Source: Collinsella aerofaciens
GTDB taxonomy: Bacteria > Actinomycetota > Coriobacteriia > Coriobacteriales > Coriobacteriaceae
Assembly (NCBI RefSeq): GCF_009876115.1
Contig: NZ_WWSY01000015.1
Span: forward strand, 1 to 49,418
Length of the DNA stretch: 49,418 nt
Reading direction: 5' to 3'
Both the position numbers and the translations under genes were made by a program. Shown here piece after piece: positions 33,748-41,719 of this stretch. The notes beneath the pieces are model-generated. The model worked only from the letters and a program-made list of their open reading frames with translations. It made no database searches and had not been told where the DNA came from. How positions within the stretch are numbered: position 1 is the first letter of the stretch; each line of letters begins with the position of its first letter.

Positions 33748-36525
33748 ATGGCACAGGAATTCACTTTTACCGTTAACGGCGTCCAGCACACGACGACCCA
33801 AAACAAACCGCTGCTGCGCTACCTGCGCGACGACCTGCACATCCATTCCGCCAAGGACGGCTGCTCCGAGGGCGCCTGCGGTACCTGCACCATCCATGTG
33901 GACGGTGCGGCCGTCAAGGCCTGCGTACTGACCACCGCCCTTGCCGCCGGCCGCAACATCGTGACCGTCGAGGGCCTGCCCGAGGACGTGCGCGAGGCCT
34001 TTGTGTACGCCTTTGGCGCCGTGGGCGCCGTGCAGTGCGGTTTTTGTATCCCAGGCATGGTCATGGCGGGTGCGGCGCTCATCGCCGAGGACCCCGAGCC
34101 CACCGAGGAACAGATCAAGTACGCCATTCGCGGCAATGTCTGCCGTTGCACCGGCTACAAAAAGATTATCGAGGGCATTGCGCTGGCAGCTGCGGTGCTC
34201 CGCGGCGAAAAGCAGATTGACGAGGACTTGGAGCGCGGCGACGACTACGGCGTGGGCAAGCGCGCCTTCCGTATCGACGTGCGCAAGAAGGTGCTCGGTG
34301 AGGGCAAGTATCCCGACGACATCGACGAGCTCGATCAGCCGGGCCTGACCTATGCCAGCGCCGTGCGCTCCAAGTACCCGCGCGCCCGTGTGCTCTCCAT
34401 CGATACCTCCAAAGCCGAGGCCCTGCCCGGCGTGGTGGGCATCCTGCGCGCCGAGGACGTGCCGGTCAACCAGGTCGGCCACCTTATCCAGGACTGGGAC
34501 GTCATGATCGCCCAGGGCGATATCACCCGCTGCGTGGGCGATGCCATTGTGCTGGTGGTCGCCGAGGACGAGGCGACGCTCGAGAAGGCCAAGAAGCTCG
34601 TAAAGATTGATTACGAGCCGCTGGAGCCCGTGCGTAACATTGTCGAGGCCAGGGCTGCCGACGCCCCGCGCCTGCACGACAGCTTCTTTGCCTTTGGCAA
34701 CACAGTGGAGCTCAAGGACAACGTGTGCCAGAGCCGTCACGTGACGCGCGGCGACGCCGCCAAGGCGCTGGCGGAGAGCGCGTTTACCGTGACGCAGCGC
34801 TTTACCACGCCCTTTACCGAGCATGCCTTCTTGGAGCCCGAGTGCGCCGTCGCCTTCCCGTACAAGAACGGCGTCAAGGTGCAGTCGACCGACCAGGGCG
34901 CCTACGATACGCGCAAAGAGTGTGCCCACATGTTTGGCTGGGATAGCGAACCCGAGCGTGTGGTCGTCGAGACCATGCTCGTGGGTGGCGGCTTCGGCGG
35001 CAAGGAGGACGTGTCCATCCAGCACCTGGCCGCGCTCGCCGCATATAAGTTCCAGTGTCCCGTGAAGTGCAAGCTCACGCGTGCCGAGTCGCTCGCGTTC
35101 CACCCCAAGCGCCATGCCATGGACGGCACCTTTACGCTGGGTTGCGACGCCGAGGGCAACTTTACCGGCCTGGACTGCGAGATTAACTTTGATACCGGCG
35201 CCTACGCATCGCTGTGCGGCCCGGTTCTCGAGCGCGCCTGCACGCATGCCGTCGGCCCCTACAAGTACCAGAACACCGACATTCGCGGCTTTGGCTACTA
35301 CACCAACAACCCGCCCGCCGGCGCGTACCGAGGCTTTGGCGTTTGCCAGTCCGAGTTTGCGCTCGAGAGCTTGATCGACTTGCTGGCAGAGAAGGTCGGC
35401 CTGGATCCGTGGGAGATTCGTTACCGTAATGCCATCGAGCCGGGCGAGGTTTTGCCCAACGGCCAGATTGCCGACTGCTCCACGGCACTTAAGGAGACGC
35501 TGCTCGAGGTCAAGGATGCCTACTATGCGCATCCCGGACACGCCGGTATCGCCTGCGCCATGAAGAACGCCGGCGTGGGCGTGGGCCTGCCCGATGCCGG
35601 CCGCTGCAAGATTCGCATCGAGAACGGCGTGGCCGTGGTCTACGCCGCCACGTCCGACATCGGCCAGGGCTGCAACACGGTCTTTTTGCAGGACGTTGCC
35701 GAGGCCTGCGGTTTGCCGCTTCACTGCATTGCCAACGGCGAGTGCTCCACCGAGAACGCTCCCGACTCCGGCACCACGTCTGGCTCGCGTCAGACGGTCG
35801 TGACCGGCGAGGCCGTGCGCGGCGCCGCCTTCCTGCTGCGCGATGCCATGCTTGGCATCGAGGCCGGCAAGTCTGCGCCCGCCGCTCCCGTGAGCGCGCA
35901 TGGCGACGGCGTCAAGATTGAGTACGACGACGGTCGCGCCTATCAGCTGCACACGCAGGAGCTCGTCGCCGGCCAGGGCGTGCATCCCCAGGATCCCGCG
36001 GCCGCCATCAAGGCGCTCGAGGGATGCGAGTTTGGCTACGTGTACCTGGAGCCGACCGACAAGCTGGGCGCCGACGTTCCCAACCCCAAGAGCCACATCT
36101 GCTACGGCTTTGCCACGCATGTGGTCATTTTGGACGACGGCGGCCGCGTGAGCGAGGTCTATGCTGCGCACGATTCCGGCAAGGTGGTCAACCCCATCTC
36201 CATCCAGGGTCAGATCGAAGGCGGCGTGCTTATGGGTATGGGCTATGCGCTTACCGAGGACTGGCCGCTCAAGGACTGCGTGCCCCAGGCAAGGTACGGC
36301 ACACTCGGACTGTTCCGTGCGCCCGAGATTCCGGATATCCACGCCATTTACGTGGAGAAGGACGAGCTGTTGCCCGTGGCATACGGCGGCAAGGGCATCG
36401 GCGAGATCGCAACGATCCCCACGGCGCCCGCCGTGCAGAACGCCTATCGCGCATTTGACGGCAAGCTGCGTCCGGATCTGCCCATGGTGGATACGCCGTA
36501 CAGCCGCGCTCGTCACCGCGGGTAG
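33748..36525 (+). CDS. Selenium-dependent xanthine dehydrogenase-type molybdenum hydroxylase
   Basis: The 925-aa protein fuses an N-terminal [2Fe-2S] part (GCSEGACGTCTIHVDG, then QCGFCIPGM and NVCRCTGY, about 1-155) to a xanthine-oxidase-type molybdopterin part. Key Mo-site features are VGGGFGGKED, GAYRGFGVCQSEFALE, SGTTSGSRQTV and a C-terminal GGKGIGEIA with the likely catalytic Glu. There is no FAD domain, unlike classical xanthine dehydrogenase. The combination with ygfK and ssnA fits the XdhD/Se-XDH family, in which selenium is a labile cofactor ligand, not selenocysteine. The exact purine substrate is inferred. Confidence 0.92.
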   Translation: MAQEFTFTVNGVQHTTTQNKPLLRYLRDDLHIHSAKDGCSEGACGTCTIHVDGAAVKACVLTTALAAGRNIVTVEGLPEDVREAFVYAFGAVGAVQCGFCIPGMVMAGAALIAEDPEPTEEQIKYAIRGNVCRCTGYKKIIEGIALAAAVLRGEKQIDEDLERGDDYGVGKRAFRIDVRKKVLGEGKYPDDIDELDQPGLTYASAVRSKYPRARVLSIDTSKAEALPGVVGILRAEDVPVNQVGHLIQDWDVMIAQGDITRCVGDAIVLVVAEDEATLEKAKKLVKIDYEPLEPVRNIVEARAADAPRLHDSFFAFGNTVELKDNVCQSRHVTRGDAAKALAESAFTVTQRFTTPFTEHAFLEPECAVAFPYKNGVKVQSTDQGAYDTRKECAHMFGWDSEPERVVVETMLVGGGFGGKEDVSIQHLAALAAYKFQCPVKCKLTRAESLAFHPKRHAMDGTFTLGCDAEGNFTGLDCEINFDTGAYASLCGPVLERACTHAVGPYKYQNTDIRGFGYYTNNPPAGAYRGFGVCQSEFALESLIDLLAEKVGLDPWEIRYRNAIEPGEVLPNGQIADCSTALKETLLEVKDAYYAHPGHAGIACAMKNAGVGVGLPDAGRCKIRIENGVAVVYAATSDIGQGCNTVFLQDVAEACGLPLHCIANGECSTENAPDSGTTSGSRQTVVTGEAVRGAAFLLRDAMLGIEAGKSAPAAPVSAHGDGVKIEYDDGRAYQLHTQELVAGQGVHPQDPAAAIKALEGCEFGYVYLEPTDKLGADVPNPKSHICYGFATHVVILDDGGRVSEVYAAHDSGKVVNPISIQGQIEGGVLMGMGYALTEDWPLKDCVPQARYGTLGLFRAPEIPDIHAIYVEKDELLPVAYGGKGIGEIATIPTAPAVQNAYRAFDGKLRPDLPMVDTPYSRARHRG

Positions 36526-36593
36526 GGTAGGGCGCGGACAGCCATTGCTGACTGCCGTCTGCGCTTGCCATCAACTGTATAAGCTGCGCCTTT

Positions 36594-36625
36594 GGCCCCA
36601 GCTCCATCGTGAGCCGGGGCCTTTT
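36594..36625 (+). terminator. Terminator of the purine cluster
   Basis: GGCCCC and GCTC pair with GAGC and GGGGCC around a CATCGT loop, followed by TTTTGCTT. Confidence 0.8.
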
Positions 36626-36634
36626 GCTTGGAGC

Positions 36635-36850
36635 GGAAAGCGTGTCCCGGAATGAGCGCTCAGAATGGGATGCAGTTTCCCCTTGGAGCCCTCGGCGGAA
36701 ATTACATCCCAGAATCGATGCTCAGAATGGGATGCGCTTTCCGGTAGAGCCTCTGGCGGAAAGCGCATCCCGGAATTCGGCTCCAGAGTGGGACACACTT
36801 TCCGGTTGGAGCTTCAACCGGAAAGTTTGTCCCGGTTTGGCAGGCAGACG
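36635..36850. repeat. Array of 46-bp palindromic repeats, cluster 1
   Basis: Three full units (36635-36680, 36697-36742, 36758-36803) and a partial fourth (from 36820) recur every 61-62 bp. Each begins GGAAA, has RTCCC and CAGAATGGGA-type inner parts, and ends TTTCC, so each can fold on itself. The 15-16-nt spacers are also weakly palindromic. It is not a CRISPR array: the spacers are short and related to one another. Confidence 0.85.
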
Positions 36851-36869
36851 GGCATAAGCTCAACAGCTC

Positions 36870-37868
36870 CTACAACTCCACCTCGTTGAGCCATGCCGGC
36901 AGAGCGGTCTGCCGGATGCCTGCCGTCTGCAGCTTTTTCGCGAGCATGCCTGCCGAACGGACTTCGATCATGGTAAAGCGGATGAGCGGATGGCCGTAGA
37001 GCGATAGGTGCGCCTCGCGCTGTCGTTCGGCGACGAGCGCCTCGGCGGTGGTGCGTCCGGCCAGCATGGTCTGGTCGGTATATTTGATGAGCCCGTCGAG
37101 CTCGCCCAGCGTGAGTTCCCGCGCCTGGCGCTCCCAGGCAAAGTCCGTTCGTATGGGCTTGGTCGAATTGAAGGGGTCCGTCAGCTCGTATTGAAGCCAA
37201 TCGGGCGCAAAGCCCGTCTCGATCATGATGGCTCGGGCGACCGATTCCCCGCCGCTCTCGGCGCGGGCGTCGGCATATCGAAGTGTCGTGAGGGCGGTGC
37301 GAATCGTGCGACCATTGCGGGCGGTCGCTCGTTGCTCGACGGCCTCCATCAGCTGTTCCCGCGCAAGGCCGAGCTTTAAGATCGTCGAATCGGCAATGGG
37401 CATGCCGTCGGCAAAACCGGTCTGCAACAGGCAATCTGTGACTGTTTGGATGGGCGGCGTTACCGATATGCCGGCTCTGCGTATTGCTCCGGCCGGCTCA
37501 ATCTGGTGCCGCTGAATATGTGCGCCCGGGCGAGCCGACGGCTTTGTCGAGCTGCAGACACGCACGACATTCAGGTGTCGCCACGAGACCTCGAGCCCCA
37601 GCAGACAGGCGGCCGAAAACGAGCAGAACGTCCAATCGGGGTGGATGATCGCAAGGGCGCGGAGGATTTCGCAATGGCGTTGCGCTCGGTTGAGTTCATC
37701 CCAGCGCGTTTTTCGCGCAAACAACCCCGGCATGGGCGAGACAACCGTGCCGCCGGTGCGCCGAAGGAGCGCTTTTCGGATCGCCGTGCTCGGGGGAATC
37801 AGACAGCGCCCCTCTTGTTCGGCTTGAGTGAGCAGTTGGTCGATGAGCTGGTCATTGCAATGGGTCAT
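36870..37868 (-). CDS. AbiEi/DUF559-like protein, possible nuclease
   Basis: The 332-aa protein resembles actinobacterial AbiEi-like proteins that end in a DUF559/Vsr-type nuclease-like fold. The N-terminal part (about 20-160) has FCSFSAACLLGLEV and IRRAGISVTPPIQTVTDCL. The C-terminal part has ESGGESVARAIMIETGF, then RTDFAWERQ (about 240) and GELDGLIKY (about 255-263), a D...E-x-D-G-x-x-K pattern. ATG at 37868 follows AAAGGAGG. Repeats lie on both sides. Function is unknown; antitoxin, regulator or defence nuclease are all possible. Confidence 0.65.
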   Translation of the reverse strand: MTHCNDQLIDQLLTQAEQEGRCLIPPSTAIRKALLRRTGGTVVSPMPGLFARKTRWDELNRAQRHCEILRALAIIHPDWTFCSFSAACLLGLEVSWRHLNVVRVCSSTKPSARPGAHIQRHQIEPAGAIRRAGISVTPPIQTVTDCLLQTGFADGMPIADSTILKLGLAREQLMEAVEQRATARNGRTIRTALTTLRYADARAESGGESVARAIMIETGFAPDWLQYELTDPFNSTKPIRTDFAWERQARELTLGELDGLIKYTDQTMLAGRTTAEALVAERQREAHLSLYGHPLIRFTMIEVRSAGMLAKKLQTAGIRQTALPAWLNEVEL

Positions 37869-37922
37869 GAGCTACCGCCTCCTTTTGGGTAGCAAAAACG
37901 TATCAGCTGGAACTTGCCGCTC

Positions 37923-37955
37923 AGCTGACCAAAAGCTGACCAAAATCTAACCATG
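37923..37955. repeat. 11-bp tandem repeat upstream of the AbiEi-like gene
   Basis: AGCTGACCAAA occurs twice in tandem (37923-37933, 37934-37944), followed by a degenerate ATCTAACCATG. The 11-bp period puts the copies on one face of DNA, about 55-85 nt upstream of the minus-strand start, suggesting a regulator site. Confidence 0.45.
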
Positions 37956-38164
37956 CAGGTAGATGGCCTGCTTTTGGCGACATATTTCTTGTTTGAATCG
38001 GTGGGCGGTAATCGGCGACCGTGAACGGTAGCTGGATATGAAGTCTTGGTAAGTTTCGGGACGTGTACTTTTTGAAAAAGAGCATTCTATCTGCTGTTTT
38101 GTGTTTCTGGATCGCATATTTGAAGGCATGTGATAAGGCCGGCGGACTGTCGCCTTGTATCTGC

Positions 38165-38272
38165 GGAAACTGTGACCCGGAATTGTCGCTCGGAATGGGA
38201 CGTGCTTTCCGGATGGCATGCTTGGCGGAAACTACGGCCCAGTTTTTGGCTCCAGAACGGGATGCATTTTCC
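38165..38272. repeat. 46-bp palindromic repeats, cluster 2
   Basis: Two further 46-bp units (38165-38210 and 38227-38272), spaced 62 bp start to start, have the same GGAAA...TTTCC design as cluster 1. They lie just ahead of the ATPase gene's promoter region. Confidence 0.8.
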
Positions 38273-38327
38273 GGAACGGTCCACGTGCGGTGGTGTACCG
38301 CCCCTTTCGTGTGCGCCGCTTGTCGAA

Positions 38328-38383
38328 TTACGTTATAGCTAGCTATATTATAGGAAGGTATAATATAGCTAGCTATAACGTAA
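38328..38383. promoter_or_regulatory. 25-bp perfect palindrome in front of ATPase gene 1
   Basis: The left arm 38328-38352 and right arm 38359-38383 are exactly complementary around a GGAAGG centre. Each arm contains a palindrome of its own, TATAGCTAGCTATA. A possible promoter (TTGTCG at 38320, TATATT at 38344, 18-bp spacer) overlaps the left arm, and the right arm runs up to the ribosome binding site. It can act as a double operator or as an mRNA hairpin. Confidence 0.85.
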
Positions 38384-38397
38384 AGGAAGGATGGTCT

Positions 38398-39789
38398 ATG
38401 TTTGTCGGAAGAACAGCGGAAATGTCCGAGCTCAATCGACTGTATGGCACGGACTCCTTTGAGATGCCTGTGATTTACGGCCGCCGTCGTGTGGGTAAAA
38501 CGCGCCTTATCACAGAGTTTATCCAAGGCAAGAAGGCTATTTACTTTCAAGCTCGTCGCACCAATGCAGAGGCAAACCTGCATGGCTTTAGCCAGGCGAT
38601 ACTTGCGGGCTCCGTTGGTGTTGCTGGCGTGTCGTTTCGTAGTTTTGACGAGGCGTTCGATGCATTGGCTACCATGGCTCGTACGGAACGTTTGATTGTC
38701 GTGATCGACGAGTATCCTTATCTCGCCCAATCGAATCCCGAGATCAGCTCGTTGCTGCAAGACAAGATCGATCACTTGTACAAAGAGACCAAGCTTATGC
38801 TTATCCTGTGCGGGTCGTCGCTTTCGTTTATGGAAGAGCAGGTGTTGGGCTACGAGAGTCCGCTATACGGTAGGCGTACGGCCCAGTTTAAGATCATGCC
38901 GCTCGATTTTATGACGACCCTCGGCCTGTGGCAGAGCATGGGTCGCGAAGACGCTGCAGTTTGCTATGGCATGACGGGTGGCATTCCTGCATATATCGAG
39001 AAAGTCGATCCTGCCGCACCGCTCAAGGACAACATCAAACGTCTTTTTCTTACTCCTACGGGCTATCTCTTTGAGGAGCCGAGTAACCTGCTATTGCAGG
39101 AGTGCCGCAATCCCGAGCAATATGATGCGATCGTGCAAGCAATTGCCCAGGGGCGCTCGAAGATCTCGGAGATTGCGAGCTCTACGGGAATCCCTGCGAG
39201 CAACGTAAAGAGCTATGTGGATAAGCTGGCGTCGCTTGGGATTGTCGAGCGCGAGCTGCCCCTAAACGAGACGAGCAATAAGCGAGCCGTGTATCTGCTG
39301 AGCGATCAGATGTTTAGGTTCTGGTACAAGTTTGTTCCGCAGAACATCGGGCTGATTCAAAACGATATGGCCGAGATGGCGTATGAGCGCATTGAGCCGC
39401 ACGTATCGGATTACATGGGTACGGTCTTTGAGCTTATATGCAGACAATACGTGTACGAACTCGCGCGGGCGGGCCAGCTTGATGTGGTTCCGGCAAGCGT
39501 TGGGCGCTGGTGGGGGACGGATAATCGCACGCATACGCAGGAAGAAATCGACTTGATTGTTGACGATGGCGAGGGCACTGCGCTGTTTGCGGAATGCAAA
39601 TGGCGCAATGAACCGGTGGGCGAAGACGTGCTGCAAAAGCTCGTGCATCGAAGCGAGCTCTTTAGGCGGCAGCACAAAAGCTATGCGATCTTCTCGAAGC
39701 GAGGCTTTACGCAAGGATGTCAGGAAGCTGCGGCGAGCAGGGGAGATGCCAAGCTGATTTCGTTTGCCGAGATGTGCGAGCGGAGATAA
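38398..39789 (+). CDS. AAA-ATPase with C-terminal DUF234 nuclease-like domain
   Basis: The 463-aa protein begins MFVGRTAEMSELNRLYG and has Walker A in YGRRRVGKTRL (about 27-37) and Walker B in LIVVIDEYPYL (about 98-108), typical of the archaeal-type ATPase_2 family. A winged-helix middle (KISEIASSTGIPASNVKSYVDKL) follows. The C-terminus matches DUF234 with a PD-(D/E)xK-like pattern EEIDLIVDD ... FAECKW (about 381-400). RBS AAGGAAGG precedes the ATG. It may bind its own palindromic upstream region. Biological role unknown; such genes are often multicopy accessory genes. Confidence 0.85.
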   Translation: MFVGRTAEMSELNRLYGTDSFEMPVIYGRRRVGKTRLITEFIQGKKAIYFQARRTNAEANLHGFSQAILAGSVGVAGVSFRSFDEAFDALATMARTERLIVVIDEYPYLAQSNPEISSLLQDKIDHLYKETKLMLILCGSSLSFMEEQVLGYESPLYGRRTAQFKIMPLDFMTTLGLWQSMGREDAAVCYGMTGGIPAYIEKVDPAAPLKDNIKRLFLTPTGYLFEEPSNLLLQECRNPEQYDAIVQAIAQGRSKISEIASSTGIPASNVKSYVDKLASLGIVERELPLNETSNKRAVYLLSDQMFRFWYKFVPQNIGLIQNDMAEMAYERIEPHVSDYMGTVFELICRQYVYELARAGQLDVVPASVGRWWGTDNRTHTQEEIDLIVDDGEGTALFAECKWRNEPVGEDVLQKLVHRSELFRRQHKSYAIFSKRGFTQGCQEAAASRGDAKLISFAEMCERR

Positions 39790-39810
39790 CCAAGCACGCT
39801 CTGATGTGAT

Positions 39811-39829
39811 GCTCGGAATGGGTCGCGCT
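39811..39829. repeat. Fragment of the 46-bp repeat
   Basis: GCTCGGAATGGG followed by TCGCGCT matches the right half of the units in cluster 2. It lies just after the DUF234 ATPase gene, so that gene is flanked by this repeat family on both sides. Confidence 0.5.
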
Positions 39830-39840
39830 AAGGATGCCAA

Positions 39841-39952
39841 GCGTAAAACCTTCAATGAAAATGGCGTAAAAACTACATCTGTCATGGCGTAAAAACTACA
39901 TTGAAAGTAGCGTAAAATCAGCATTGAGAATGGCGTAATTTCGCATATCGCG
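39841..39952. repeat. 23-bp tandem repeats upstream of ATPase gene 2
   Basis: Four units of exactly 23 bp (39841, 39864, 39887, 39910) and a degenerate fifth (39933) occur head to tail. Each starts GCGTAAAA, usually continues CTACATTGA-like, and ends near ATG. They end about 23 nt before the start of the next gene. The array resembles iterons or a multi-site operator. Confidence 0.85.
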
Positions 39953-39974
39953 TGATAGAGAGGGACGGCCGTCT

Positions 39975-41270
39975 ATGGATGCACCAAAGAGATTGACCCA
40001 AAAGGGATATAGGCCCCGGCTCATAGAGGAGCGCCTCGACACCCTTATGCGGGCGTTTGGCTGTGTGGAGATCAACGGCCCCAAATGGTGCGGCAAGACC
40101 TGGACGGCGCTCTCTCGCTCGGCGAGCGTCTCCAGGCTCGATGAGCCTGCGCAGCGTGCGGCGGCAGAGGTCGACCCAAGCCTGGCGCTCATCGGCGATG
40201 CGCCACACCTGGTCGATGAATGGCAGGAGGTGCCCGAGGTTTGGGATGCCGCCCGGCGTTTCGTGGACGCGAGCGGCAACGAACGGGGGACACTTTTGCT
40301 CACGGGCTCGACCGCGCTCAAAAGCGAGGAGCGCAGCCATGTTCGTCATTCCGGCACGGGTAGGATCGCCCGTCTGTCAATGCGCCCCATGGCCCTGTGT
40401 GAGTCGGGCGACGGCGAGCCGCTCGTGTCACTGGCAAGCCTCTTTAAGGGCGAGGATTTTGCCCCTCAGCGTCGCGAGAGCACGGTGGATGACGTCGCCC
40501 GCTGGTGCTGCAGGGGCGGTTGGCCTGCAAATCTTGGGCTTTCGGAAGATCTTGCGCGAGAGACGGCAAGCCAGTACGTGCACTCGGTGCTCGACGTCAA
40601 CGTGCTGGACGAGGGCATGTCGCCTGAGCTTGCACACGGCCTTTTGCGAGCTCTTGCCATGAACGAGAGCCAGGCTGTCACGTACAAGACGCTCGTAAAG
40701 GACGCCTCGTACGGTGAGGCGGGCCCCGACGAGAGGACCATCGCTGCGTACTTGGACCTCTTCAACAGGCTCAAGCTGACCGAGGACCTGTGCGGATGGG
40801 AGCCGCCCATGCGCTCGAAGGCCCGCGTTCGCGTGCGCCCCAAGCGCTACTTCTGTGACCCGTCACTTGCGGCGGCGTTGCTGGGGGCTACCCCTGAGCG
40901 GCTGCTTGGCGATATGCAAACGCTGGGGATGCTCTTTGAGAATCTCGTCCTGCGCGACGTGCGCGTGTTCCTTTCCACCTACGGCGGTGTCGACAACAGT
41001 GTCCATTATTTCCGAGATGAGAAGGGCCTTGAGGTCGATCTGATCGTTGAGCACGACGGGCGCTGGGGAGCCATCGAGGTCAAGCTGAGTGATGCGAAAG
41101 CAGACGATGGAGCGAGAAATCTCAAGGCGCTGGAGAGGAAAGTGCTCTCCAATCCTGCCGCCCAGAATGCCACGCCGGCGTTTTTGGCGGTCGTGGTTGG
41201 AAAGGGGAGCATTGCCTACACACGCGACGACGGCGTGGCGGTGATTCCCATGGCGGCACTTGGGGCGTAG
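39975..41270 (+). CDS. AAA_14-type ATPase with DUF4143 nuclease-like C-terminus
   Basis: The 431-aa protein has Walker A in NGPKWCGKTWTA (about 33-44), Walker B in HLVDEWQEVPEVWD (about 77-90), and a sensor-like LLLTGSTAL, the pattern of AAA_14. The C-terminal DUF4143 half ends with a PD-(D/E)xK-like stretch EVDLIVEHDGRWGAIEVK (about 352-369). The start is ATG 39975, preceded by GAGAGGGA. It is not homologous in detail to the neighbouring DUF234 ATPase but has the same domain plan. Function is unknown. Confidence 0.87.
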   Translation: MDAPKRLTQKGYRPRLIEERLDTLMRAFGCVEINGPKWCGKTWTALSRSASVSRLDEPAQRAAAEVDPSLALIGDAPHLVDEWQEVPEVWDAARRFVDASGNERGTLLLTGSTALKSEERSHVRHSGTGRIARLSMRPMALCESGDGEPLVSLASLFKGEDFAPQRRESTVDDVARWCCRGGWPANLGLSEDLARETASQYVHSVLDVNVLDEGMSPELAHGLLRALAMNESQAVTYKTLVKDASYGEAGPDERTIAAYLDLFNRLKLTEDLCGWEPPMRSKARVRVRPKRYFCDPSLAAALLGATPERLLGDMQTLGMLFENLVLRDVRVFLSTYGGVDNSVHYFRDEKGLEVDLIVEHDGRWGAIEVKLSDAKADDGARNLKALERKVLSNPAAQNATPAFLAVVVGKGSIAYTRDDGVAVIPMAALGA

Positions 41271-41719
41271 TGGTTTTGCGGGCGTGCCGTGCTTCCTTTA
41301 CCGAAAATCCATTTGGTAAACCAGATGCTCGCGGATAGAATAAAGTTGACGGCAGCCCAAGGGTGATAGCTGGGCAGCGCCGTTGCTTGGTCAAGAGGTC
41401 AGTGCCTTAATGGCAGCGACTTGTTATGCTTCGAATGCTGCTTGAGTGCCTCGGAAAGTTCGATAAGCGCCGTGAAGAGCGAGACCAAAGCAACCAAGAG
41501 CTCTGTGAGCTCTGATGGGCCCGGGATGACCTCTGATTCAAGTCACCGGGCCTCAATCTTTTTCATGCATTTGAATAGAGCGGGCGACTCTCTTGGGGCC
41601 GTCTGCATGGCGTGTGCTTGGCGCATGGTATTGCGCCCCGCTTTCATGTCCGCGCGGGCGCCTATCCTTACGGCAATGTAGCCGCCTATGTAGCAAGCGG
41701 CAGTTGACGGAGAAAGGCC
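41271..41719. other. Intergenic region, no gene; repeat-bearing terminator inside
   Basis: No supported gene lies in these 449 nt. A minus-strand stretch could encode a short hydrophobic peptide but has no start codon. A hairpin (GGCCCGG with CCGGGCC, 41518-41552, then a T-run) encloses the 19-nt core TGACCTCTGATTCAAGTCA. Confidence 0.5.
41518..41563 (+). terminator. Terminator-like hairpin with conserved loop
   Basis: GGCCCGG and CCGGGCC flank a 21-nt loop and are followed by TCTTTTT. The loop core TGACCTCTGATTCAAGTCA recurs at 42476. Confidence 0.65.

Noticed and set aside
33427..36516. 1029-codon minus-strand open frame opposite the Mo hydroxylase
   Set aside because: The opposite strand encodes a clear hydroxylase with intact motifs. 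The antisense product is low-complexity and unrelated to any known family.
30245..36525. Selenocysteine-encoding in-frame TGA in the hydroxylase or YgfK genes
   Set aside because: Both frames are open without TGA. In this enzyme family selenium is a cofactor ligand, not selenocysteine.
36635..36850. CRISPR array
   Set aside because: The repeated unit is 46 bp and self-complementary, spacers are only 15-16 nt and related to each other, and no cas gene is present.
41420..41540. Small hydrophobic (holin-like toxin) peptide on the minus strand, with residues like ELTELLVALVSLFTALIEL
   Set aside because: The frame has no ATG or GTG start near a ribosome binding site and is closed by a stop just upstream; the peptide-like pattern may be a remnant.
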